A program made the translations under genes and the position numbers. A DNA stretch of 7,739 nucleotides, taken from Alistipes sp. UBA928 (lineage in GTDB: Bacteria; Bacteroidota; Bacteroidia; Bacteroidales; Rikenellaceae). The stretch covers positions 1 to 7,739 of the forward strand of contig DBDQ01000074.1 of the NCBI GenBank assembly GCA_002293665.1. Direction: 5' to 3'. The notes under the pieces were generated by a model. It searched no databases and had not been told where the DNA came from. It saw only the letters and a list, made by a program, of their open reading frames with translations. Positions 1 through 5,009 of the stretch are shown one piece after another; position 1 is the stretch's first letter; each line of letters begins with the position of its first letter.

Positions 1-594
1 CATCTCCATCGCTTCGGCGGCGTGCGACGGAGCGCCGATACCCGCGTCGACCACCACCGGAACGCGGCTCTGTTCGATGATTATTTCGAGCATCTGGCGC
101 GTACTCAGCCCCTTGTTGGTACCTATCGGCGCCCCGAGAGGCATCACGGCCGCGGTACCCGCCTCTTCGAGCAGTTTACACAACACGGGGTCGGCCTGAA
201 TATAGGGCAGCACGACGAACCCCAGCCGCGCCAACTCTTCGGTGGCCCGTAGCGTCTCCACCGGATCGGGCAACAGGTAGCGCGGATCGGGATGTATCTC
301 GAGCTTCAGCCAGTTAGTTTCGAAGGCGTCGCGGGCGAGCTGCGCGGCGAAAACGGCCTCGCGTGCGCCCCGCACACCCGAAGTGTTGGGCAGCAGTTGC
401 AAACCGGGCCTCACGACGTGGCGCAACATGCCATCCTCGGCGCGCTCCATATCGAGGCGTTTCATGGCCACCGTCACCATCTGCGTCCCTGAGGCTTCGA
501 TGGCGCGCGACATCGTTTCGTTGGAGCCGAACTTGCCCGTCCCCAAAAACAGGCGCGAGGAGAATTCACGCCCTGCAATTACGAGTTTTTTCAT
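1..594 (-). CDS. thiG: Thiazole synthase ThiG (partial, C-terminus beyond window)
   Basis: ThiG builds the thiazole phosphate ring of thiamine in the cytoplasm from 1-deoxy-xylulose 5-phosphate, dehydroglycine and the sulfur carried on ThiS. The protein begins MKKLVIAGREFSSRLFLGTG and shows the family landmarks in order: NWLKLEI with Lys97, the expected Schiff-base lysine; the segment around LLPDPVETL; VMPLGAPIGTNKGL near residues 155-168; and VVVDAGIGAPSHAAEAMEM at the window edge. The 198 residues seen compare with about 255 in the family, so roughly the last 60 lie to the left of the window. The ATG at 594-592 gives the normal N-terminus. It lies 54 bases downstream of thiS on the same strand, so the two are probably co-transcribed under the upstream TPP riboswitch. 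The identification is secure; no damage is visible in the part present. Confidence 0.96.
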   Translation of the reverse strand, partial: MKKLVIAGREFSSRLFLGTGKFGSNETMSRAIEASGTQMVTVAMKRLDMERAEDGMLRHVVRPGLQLLPNTSGVRGAREAVFAAQLARDAFETNWLKLEIHPDPRYLLPDPVETLRATEELARLGFVVLPYIQADPVLCKLLEEAGTAAVMPLGAPIGTNKGLSTRQMLEIIIEQSRVPVVVDAGIGAPSHAAEAMEM

Positions 595-648
595 CTTTTT
601 TCGGTGTTAGATTTGTCGGGTTTCCCGTTTTGTCGGGCCGCACACGGG
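595..648 (-). repeat. thiS-thiG spacer with short direct repeat and hairpins
   Basis: The 54-base gap between thiS and thiG carries the 9-mer TTTGTCGGG twice on the plus strand, at 612-620 and 629-637 (17-base period). A CCCG between them (624-627) can pair with either flanking CGGG (617-620 or 634-637), so two small, mutually exclusive hairpins are possible in the mRNA. There is no T-run after the hairpins in the direction of transcription, so this is not a clear terminator. It may affect thiG translation or mRNA stability, or may be meaningless. Confidence 0.35.
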
Positions 649-849
649 TCATCCCCCCGAAACGGCGTGGATCAGCATAAGTTCCATCGCGTCGGATAGG
701 ATCGTATCGTCCCATTCGGTTTTGGGAATCACCCGGCCCTCCATTGCAACGGCTATTCCGCGTGGGCTCATCCCGAGGCTCGCAATAAATGCGGCCAACG
801 AAGTACCCTCTGCGACGGAGTACTCTCTGTCGTTAAGTTTGACTTTCAC
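649..849 (-). CDS. thiS: Sulfur carrier protein ThiS
   Basis: ThiS is a small ubiquitin-like protein whose C-terminal glycine is adenylated by ThiF, converted to a thiocarboxylate and used by ThiG as the sulfur donor for the thiazole ring. The sequence has the beta-grasp pattern (VKLNDREYSVAEGTSLAAFI, then GIAVAMEGRVIPKTEWD) and ends in the required Gly-Gly (HAVSGG, then TGA). I chose the GTG at 849-847, which reads MKVKLNDREY and gives 66 residues, the normal ThiS length. An in-frame ATG at 888 would add 13 residues (MPVNFIPVNILKV) that the family does not have and that fall in the riboswitch expression region. It is first in the thi unit, ahead of thiG, and a product needing sulfur sits close to the sulfate-assimilation operon. 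Confidence 0.94.
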   Translation of the reverse strand: MKVKLNDREYSVAEGTSLAAFIASLGMSPRGIAVAMEGRVIPKTEWDDTILSDAMELMLIHAVSGG

Positions 850-867
850 TACTTTTAAAATATTTAC

Positions 868-906
868 GGGGATAAAGTTTACAGGCATCGCGGGCTCCGG
901 CGCCCG
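868..906 (-). promoter_or_regulatory. Putative expression platform of the TPP riboswitch
   Basis: Between aptamer and thiS the RNA contains a 5-bp GC hairpin (CGGGC / GCCCG, 906-891) with no U-run after it, then GCCUGUAAA (886-878), which is perfectly complementary to UUUACAGGC inside the aptamer (971-963). The same segment continues to CCCC (871-868), which can pair with the GGGG of the aptamer 5' strand (980-977). This looks like an anti-aptamer strand. When it is released, its ACUUU (878-874) could instead pair with AAAGU (855-851) one base upstream of the GUG start. The base complementarity is seen; the switching model is inferred. Confidence 0.5.
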
Positions 907-908
907 TT

Positions 909-986
909 TTCATCATCCCTGCGGCGGCATTATCCGCATCAGGTAATAAGGGTCTGATCTCAGCCTGTAAAAAGCACCCCTTGATT
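909..986 (-). ncRNA. TPP riboswitch (THI element)
   Basis: Read on the minus strand, this stretch has the conserved thiamine-pyrophosphate aptamer blocks in the right order: GGGGTGC (980-974), GCTGAGA, GACCCTT, ACCTGATGCGGATAATGCC and the closing CAGGGATGATG (921-911). ATCA (985-982) can pair with TGAT near 914-911 to form the closing P1 helix. It lies directly upstream of thiS and thiG, the classic targets, and represses them when TPP is plentiful. The promoter -7 box lies only a few bases upstream of the aptamer, so the transcript begins almost at the aptamer. Confidence 0.96.
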
Positions 987-992
987 CGGGGG

Positions 993-1000
993 CAAAGATA
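993..1000 (-). promoter_or_regulatory. Promoter -7 box for the thi unit
   Basis: On the minus strand the octamer TATCTTTG matches the Bacteroidota sigma-ABfr -7 consensus TAnnTTTG exactly. Transcription would begin near 986-988, just before the TPP aptamer, which fits. The nearest upstream TTG (minus 1027-1025) is 24 bases away, longer than the preferred 19-21, so the -33 element is weak or displaced. Confidence 0.6.
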
Positions 1001-1049
1001 ATCAATTATCGGTTAATCGGGAGACAATCCCAAAGAATTTCCGGCGCCA

Positions 1050-1457
1050 TCATATCAAATCCTGCAACGAGGTGTTTTCGAGGATGCCGAATGTGCTTTC
1101 GTGAATATATTTAAAAGTGCGGCGCAACTTACACGTCTCCTCGTCCTTGTGGAATTCGCAGGGACGGTAACTCTGCGGACACACGCAGGCCAGCATCCCC
1201 ACCGAACCCTCGAACGCGGTGATCACCTCCGCCAAACGAATCTCCGACGGCTCTTTAGCCAGCCGGTAGCCGCCCGCTTTTCCCCGCACACTGTTCACCA
1301 ATCCCATGTTCCTCAACGATAACAATATTCCCTCCAGAAACCGGCGAGGGATCTGCTCGCTGTCGGCAATCTCGGATATGGCGATCGGCCCACTGCCGTG
1401 TTCACGGGCCAGTTTGGTCAGGGCGACCATAGCGTATCGCGTCTTCTTGGAAAGCAT
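1050..1457 (-). CDS. Rrf2-family transcriptional regulator with C-terminal cysteine cluster
   Basis: This 135-residue protein is a dimeric winged-helix DNA-binding regulator of the Rrf2 family (relatives: IscR, NsrR, CymR, RirA). The N-terminus MLSKKTRYAMVALTKLA is the family signature, followed by helix-turn-helix IAISEIADSEQIPRRFLEGIL (residues 26-46) and wing VRGKAGGYRLAK (57-68). The C-terminal half holds Cys91, Cys93, Cys100 and Cys109; in IscR and NsrR three cysteines in the same region (near 92-105) bind an Fe-S cluster, but here the spacing (C-x6-C-x8-C from Cys93) differs slightly. It is divergent from the transporter/cys operon with 148 bases between start codons and is the obvious candidate to control it. 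Its -7 box ends four bases before the ATG, so the mRNA may be leaderless. Family assignment is firm; the signal (cysteine metabolism, Fe-S status or redox) is inferred. Confidence 0.92.
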   Translation of the reverse strand: MLSKKTRYAMVALTKLAREHGSGPIAISEIADSEQIPRRFLEGILLSLRNMGLVNSVRGKAGGYRLAKEPSEIRLAEVITAFEGSVGMLACVCPQSYRPCEFHKDEETCKLRRTFKYIHESTFGILENTSLQDLI

Positions 1458-1461
1458 AAGG

Positions 1462-1469
1462 CAAAGATA
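1462..1469 (-). promoter_or_regulatory. Promoter -7 box for the Rrf2 gene
   Basis: On the minus strand TATCTTTG matches TAnnTTTG exactly. Only four bases separate it from the ATG at 1457, so transcription would start at or next to the start codon. At the expected -33 distance there is only TTA (minus 1490-1488), not TTG, so the promoter may be weak or activator-dependent. Confidence 0.5.
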
Positions 1470-1480
1470 CGGATTTATTT

Positions 1481-1497
1481 TTAAGTATAAATACGCA
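1481..1497. promoter_or_regulatory. Candidate operator between the divergent promoters
   Basis: The AT-rich stretch contains GTATAAATAC (1485-1494), with GTAT/ATAC arms around a two-base centre. It lies just upstream of the -33 TTG of the rightward promoter and over the presumed -33 region of the Rrf2 promoter, so a protein here could affect both. A related string, TTAAAGTATAGACA, recurs at 1537-1550. Rrf2 binding is inferred from position only. Confidence 0.3.
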
Positions 1498-1527
1498 TTG
1501 CGCGCGCCCGCTTAATCCATACCTTTG
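1498..1527 (+). promoter_or_regulatory. Promoter of the transporter/sulfate-assimilation operon
   Basis: TTG at 1498-1500 and TACCTTTG at 1520-1527 are separated by exactly 19 bases, matching the Bacteroidota sigma-ABfr promoter TTG-N19-TAnnTTTG. The transcript should start near 1533-1535, giving a leader of about 70 bases before the lipoprotein ATG at 1606. No other promoter of this quality was noticed between the following genes, which supports one long transcript. Confidence 0.75.
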
Positions 1528-1546
1528 CAGTGTAGATTAAAGTATA

Positions 1547-1559
1547 GACAATGATTGTC
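1547..1559. promoter_or_regulatory. Perfect palindrome GACAATGATTGTC, candidate operator
   Basis: The 13-mer GACAATGATTGTC is a perfect inverted repeat (six-base arms, one central base) about 15-25 bases downstream of the predicted start of the operon transcript. This is a position where a bound repressor would block transcription; as RNA it could only form a weak hairpin with a one-base loop, so a DNA site is more likely. The neighbouring Rrf2 protein is the natural candidate ligand. This is inferred, not shown. Confidence 0.4.
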
Positions 1560-1605
1560 CGAGCGCTGTTTACCGCTTTAAACATCAATCTATTTAGTGT
1601 ATATT

Positions 1606-2514
1606 ATGAAAAAACTTGTTTTATGCGCCGCGCTGTTGGCACTGTTATCCTGCGGCGGCGGTCGTAAAAAAGCGGCCGAGGGCGAGCTCTCGGGTGATAT
1701 CACGCTTTCGGGGGCTTTCGCGCTCTACCCGTTGGCGGTGAAGTGGGCCGAGGAGTTCAAAGCATTGCATCCGGGCGTGCGAATCGACATTTCGGCCGGC
1801 GGTGCGGGCAAGGGAATGACCGACGTGCTCTCGGGCGCGGTCGATTTGGGCATGGTTTCGCGCGAGGTCTATCCAGTGGAGGCCGAGAAAGGCGCCGTGG
1901 CGTTCGCTGTGGCCAAAGACGCCGTCGTTGCGACCATCAACGCCGCGAACCCCGACCTCGAAACGCTGCTCCGAACGGGCCTGACGCTCGAAAAAGCGGC
2001 CGGACTGTGGAGTGAGAACGAAAGCACCGGGCTCAATGTCTACACCCGCTCAGACGCCTGCGGTGCCGCCGAGACATGGGCGCTGTGGCTCAGCAAGAAA
2101 CAGGAAGACCTCGGCGGAACGGCCGTGTTCGGCGACCCGGGCGTGGCCCAGGCCGTGCAGCGCGACCCGCGGGGCATCGGCTACAACAATCTTTCATACG
2201 CCTACGACGAGACCACGCGCCAGCCCAACAAGGGCCTGTTGGTGCTGCCGCTCGATGTGAACGGCAACGGCCGGGTTGACGAAGAGGAGAGATTCTACGA
2301 CACCAAAGACCGCATCATCGAAGCCATCGCGGCGGGAAAATACCCCTCGCCGCCCGCCCGCGACCTCTATCTGGTGGCCGGCCCGGCTCCGATGAGCCCC
2401 GCGCTGATCGAGTTCCTGCGCTTCGTGCTCACCGACGGACAGCAATACAACATAAATGCGGGCTACATCTCGCTGTCGGAGGAGAAACTGCAGGCCGGGC
2501 TTGCAAAACTTTGA
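1606..2514 (+). CDS. pstS: PstS-like periplasmic anion-binding lipoprotein
   Basis: This is the substrate-binding component of a Pst-family ABC importer, anchored in a membrane by lipid. The ATG at 1606 (302 residues) gives a classic lipoprotein signal MKKLVLCAALLALLSC with lipobox LLSC and Cys16; the GTG at 1597 would add only three residues. PstS features follow: DITLSGAFALYPLAVKWAEEF (31-51), SAGGAGKGMTDVLSGAVDLGMVSRE (63-87) and the anion loop TRSDACGAAE (147-156). That loop keeps Arg148 and Asp150 (equivalent to E. coli PstS Arg135 and Asp137) but has Cys152 and Ala154 where the phosphate protein has Ser139 and Thr141, and Ser85 falls where E. coli has Asp56. Residues 217-228 (DVNGNGRVDEEE) match an EF-hand calcium loop. 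Its stop overlaps the next start by one base (TGATG). Family is sure; sulfate is proposed as ligand from the operon, phosphate or another oxyanion being the alternatives. Confidence 0.9.
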   Translation: MKKLVLCAALLALLSCGGGRKKAAEGELSGDITLSGAFALYPLAVKWAEEFKALHPGVRIDISAGGAGKGMTDVLSGAVDLGMVSREVYPVEAEKGAVAFAVAKDAVVATINAANPDLETLLRTGLTLEKAAGLWSENESTGLNVYTRSDACGAAETWALWLSKKQEDLGGTAVFGDPGVAQAVQRDPRGIGYNNLSYAYDETTRQPNKGLLVLPLDVNGNGRVDEEERFYDTKDRIIEAIAAGKYPSPPARDLYLVAGPAPMSPALIEFLRFVLTDGQQYNINAGYISLSEEKLQAGLAKL

Positions 2515-3371
2515 TGGTGGACGGGCGCATACTCAAAGACCGTGCGGCGGGCGGGGTGATGAGAATCCTGACCATCACCGCAGTGTTAGTGGTCGTGGTG
2601 ATGGCGGCGGGGCTGGTCATAAAGTCGATGCCGCTTCTGGAGAGCCGTCCGTTGGGCGGATTGCTCTTTTCGAGCGAGTGGAAACCCCTGCGGGGCGAGT
2701 TCGGATTTCTACCCTTCCTGGCAGGGACACTGTGGGTTACTGCTATCGCAATTATCCTCGCATTACCCGTGTCGTTGCTCACGGCAATCTATCTGACGGA
2801 ATATGCGAAGCCCCGCGTCAGAAAATACGTCTTCCCGATGCTCGACATCCTGGCCGGACTGCCCTCGGTGATCTACGGCGTGTGGGGCGTGCTGCTGATA
2901 GTGCCCTTCACGGGCTACACGCTTCTGGCCGGGGGTATCGTGCTGGGGGTGATGATCCTGCCGTTGTTGGTGAGTCTGCTGGTCGAGATATTTTCGACGG
3001 TGCCCGACGCGCTTAGCGAGGCGTCGACCTCGCTCGGGGCCACACGTTGGCAAGGCATCAAACGGGTGGTGCTACGCAAGACTTTTCCGGGTATCGTGGC
3101 TTCTGTGGTTCTGGCTGTGAGCCGGGCACTGGGCGAAACGATCGCCGTGCTGATGGTGTGCGGAAATCTCCCACGGGTGCCGCAGTCGCTCACCGACGCG
3201 GGCTACCCGCTGCCCGCGTTGATAGCCAACAACTACGGCGAGATGCTCTCGCTGCCGCTCTACGAGGCGGCTCTGATGTTCGCCGCACTGATACTGTTCA
3301 CGGTGATCCTGCTGTTTAACGTCACTTCGCGCGTGATACTCTACCGCGTCGAGAAAAAATTCGCGCTGTGA
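2514..3371 (+). CDS. pstC: PstC-like ABC transporter permease
   Basis: An inner-membrane permease (285 residues) that pairs with the next gene product to form the channel of the importer. Membrane segments are visible at about residues 17-36, 66-94, 108-131, 136-160, 192-215 and near the C-terminus (about 253-275), six in all. The cytoplasmic coupling loop EASTSLGATRWQGIKRVV (169-186) is a good EAA motif for docking on the ATPase, and FGFLPFLAGTLWVT, DILAGLPSVIYGVWG and VSRALGETIAVLMV are typical of PstC. It is shorter than E. coli PstC (319). The start ATG at 2514 overlaps the lipoprotein stop (TGATG), indicating coupled translation; a TTG three bases upstream and an internal ATG at residue 16 are less likely. 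Family assignment is strong; phosphate specificity cannot be read from a permease. Confidence 0.9.
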   Translation: MVDGRILKDRAAGGVMRILTITAVLVVVVMAAGLVIKSMPLLESRPLGGLLFSSEWKPLRGEFGFLPFLAGTLWVTAIAIILALPVSLLTAIYLTEYAKPRVRKYVFPMLDILAGLPSVIYGVWGVLLIVPFTGYTLLAGGIVLGVMILPLLVSLLVEIFSTVPDALSEASTSLGATRWQGIKRVVLRKTFPGIVASVVLAVSRALGETIAVLMVCGNLPRVPQSLTDAGYPLPALIANNYGEMLSLPLYEAALMFAALILFTVILLFNVTSRVILYRVEKKFAL

Positions 3372-4210
3372 AATTCCTCGAAGAAAAAATAGTCAAAGCG
3401 CTGATGTACCTCTCCACGGCTCTTGTCGCCGCGTGGGTAGTAAGCATTCTGTGGACAATCCTGTCGAAGGGTTGGGGTTCCATGAGCTGGGAAATGGTGT
3501 CGCAACTCCCCGGCGGCGGTTTCTACATCGGCAAGGAGGGTGGGTTCCTCAACGCCATCGTCGGCTCGCTCTACATCGTCGGAGCTTCGGCGGTGCTGGG
3601 ACTGTTAGTGAGCGTCCCGGTGGTGTTTTACCTGAACGTCTACCTGCGCCGATCCTCGAAACTGGGTTACGCGGCGCGACTGGCTTGCGACGTGCTGTTC
3701 GGCATCCCGTCGATAGTTTACGGCGCTTTCGGCTTCGCGCTGATGGTCGCCCTGGGGATGCGCGCCTCGCTCGGGGGTGGGATCGTGGTGGTGACGCTAC
3801 TCATCATACCCATATTTATAAGATCTATGGACGAGGCGGCGAGGGGCTTTCCACGCGAGATACTCGACACGGCTTACTCGCTCGGGGCTACGCGCTTGCA
3901 GACGATCGGGGTGGTGTTGCGCCAAATTGCGCCCGGTATCGCCACCGCCACACTGCTCTCCATCGGCCGGGCGATAGGTGACGCGGCGGGGGTTATGTTT
4001 ACCGCCGGCTACACAGACAGCATCCCCACCTCTCTGAGCCAACCCGCCGCCACGCTGCCGCTGGCCGTGTTCTTCCAACTGAGCAGCCCCATCGCCGAGG
4101 TGCAAAACCGTGCTTATGCCGCCGCCGCGGTGCTGACGCTCATAGTGCTTGTGCTGAGCGTCGGCGGACGGCTGATAATGAACCGGTTTTCGAAAAACAA
4201 ACTGCAATGA
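3368..4210 (+). CDS. pstA: PstA-like ABC transporter permease
   Basis: The second membrane subunit of the importer, 280 residues. It starts with GTG at 3368, overlapping the previous stop by four bases (GTGA), giving MKFLEEKIVKALMYLSTALV. The PstA pattern is clear: an N-terminal membrane segment (about 11-32), then GGFLNAIVGSLYIVGASAVLGLLVSVPV (58-84 region), DVLFGIPSIVYGAFGFAL (108-125), the coupling loop around LDTAYSLGATRLQTIGVV (166-183), SIGRAIGDAAGVMFTAGYTDSIP (198-220), and a last segment near 253-270. The EAA loop starts D-T-A rather than E-A-A but keeps the central glycine, Gly173. In this family PstC and PstA form a heterodimer. Codon use and spacing match its neighbours. Confidence 0.9.
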   Translation: MKFLEEKIVKALMYLSTALVAAWVVSILWTILSKGWGSMSWEMVSQLPGGGFYIGKEGGFLNAIVGSLYIVGASAVLGLLVSVPVVFYLNVYLRRSSKLGYAARLACDVLFGIPSIVYGAFGFALMVALGMRASLGGGIVVVTLLIIPIFIRSMDEAARGFPREILDTAYSLGATRLQTIGVVLRQIAPGIATATLLSIGRAIGDAAGVMFTAGYTDSIPTSLSQPAATLPLAVFFQLSSPIAEVQNRAYAAAAVLTLIVLVLSVGGRLIMNRFSKNKLQ

Positions 4211-5007
4211 CACGAACTTTTCGACCAGACAATAAATTCCCCCGCTCCGCCGATACTACCCAAATGAAGATCGAGGGGCTCGACGTGCATATCGGCGCGT
4301 CGGCCATTCTGAAAAACGTGAACCTCGTGATCCCCGACAAACAGATCACTTGCGTCATCGGCCCCTCGGGCTGCGGCAAGTCCACACTGCTGCGCTCAAT
4401 GAACCGGCTGATCGATTCGACCGAAGGGGCGCGTATCGAGGGCCGGATACTGATCGGCGACGAGGATATAGTCCACAGCGGCGAGCACATTACCGAGTTG
4501 CGCCGCCGTATCGGGCTCGTCTCGCAAAAGCCCAGCCCGCTGCCCATGTCGATCTTCGAGAACGTGGCCTACGGCTGCCAGATCCACGGTATCCGAAACC
4601 GGAGAAAACTGCGCCTCGTGGTTCGCCACTATCTGGAGGCCGTCGGATTGTGGGACGAGGTGGCCGAGCGACTTCACACCCCCGCCTCGCGCCTGTCGAT
4701 CGGTCAGCAGCAACGCCTGTGTCTGGCGCGCAGCCTCGCCGTCGAGCCGCAGTTCATTTTGGCCGACGAGGCCACGAGCGCGCTCGATCCCATCGCCAGC
4801 CGCAACGTCGAGGAGCTTTTCGTGCGGCTCAAAAACGACTATTCAATCATCATGGTTACGCACACCCTGCGCCAGGCGCGGCGCATCGCCGACCACGTGG
4901 TGTTCATGTACCTTGGCGAGGTGGTCGAGGCGGGCCCGGCGGTGCAGGTGTTCGACGACCCGCAACATGAATTGACTAAAAAATATTTATCAGGAGCTTT
5001 TTCATAA
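4207..5007 (+). CDS. pstB: PstB-like ABC transporter ATP-binding protein
   Basis: The cytoplasmic ATPase (266 residues) that powers the importer. Motifs in order: Walker A GPSGCGKST (52-60); Q-loop region SQKPSPLPMSIFENVAYG (106-123, with the K-P-x-P-x-P-M-S-I pattern typical of PstB); signature LSIGQQQRLCLARSLA (163-178); Walker B and catalytic glutamate FILADEATSALDP (183-195, Glu188); switch His219 in MVTHT. Two departures from consensus are seen: LSIGQ in place of LSGGQ and DEAT in place of DEPT. The ATG at 4207 overlaps the previous stop (ATGA) and adds about 19 residues before the usual PstB start (MKIEGLDVHIG, ATG at 4264); translational coupling favours 4207, homology would also accept 4264. 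The gene ends two bases before cysD. Confidence 0.92.
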   Translation: MTRTFRPDNKFPRSADTTQMKIEGLDVHIGASAILKNVNLVIPDKQITCVIGPSGCGKSTLLRSMNRLIDSTEGARIEGRILIGDEDIVHSGEHITELRRRIGLVSQKPSPLPMSIFENVAYGCQIHGIRNRRKLRLVVRHYLEAVGLWDEVAERLHTPASRLSIGQQQRLCLARSLAVEPQFILADEATSALDPIASRNVEELFVRLKNDYSIIMVTHTLRQARRIADHVVFMYLGEVVEAGPAVQVFDDPQHELTKKYLSGAFS

Positions 5008-5009
5008 TT

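Noticed and set aside
22..680. Several plus-strand open frames opposite thiG
   Set aside because: The minus strand encodes clear ThiG sequence throughout; these frames are shadows without recognisable protein features or starts.
850..888. Longer ThiS starting at ATG 888
   Set aside because: It would add 13 residues unlike any ThiS and lies in the riboswitch expression region; GTG at 849 gives the normal 66-residue protein.
891..906. GC hairpin after the TPP aptamer as an intrinsic terminator
   Set aside because: The 5-bp stem is followed by GCGATGCCTG with no run of T, so termination by this hairpin alone is unlikely.
1020..1049. Terminator between the Rrf2 gene and the thi promoter
   Set aside because: GGCGCC just after the stop is a short palindrome with no loop and no T-run. 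I see no terminator, so read-through from the regulator into the thi unit is possible.
1597..1605. GTG at 1597 as the start of the PstS-like protein
   Set aside because: ATG at 1606 gives a standard lipoprotein signal beginning MKK; the extra three residues add nothing.
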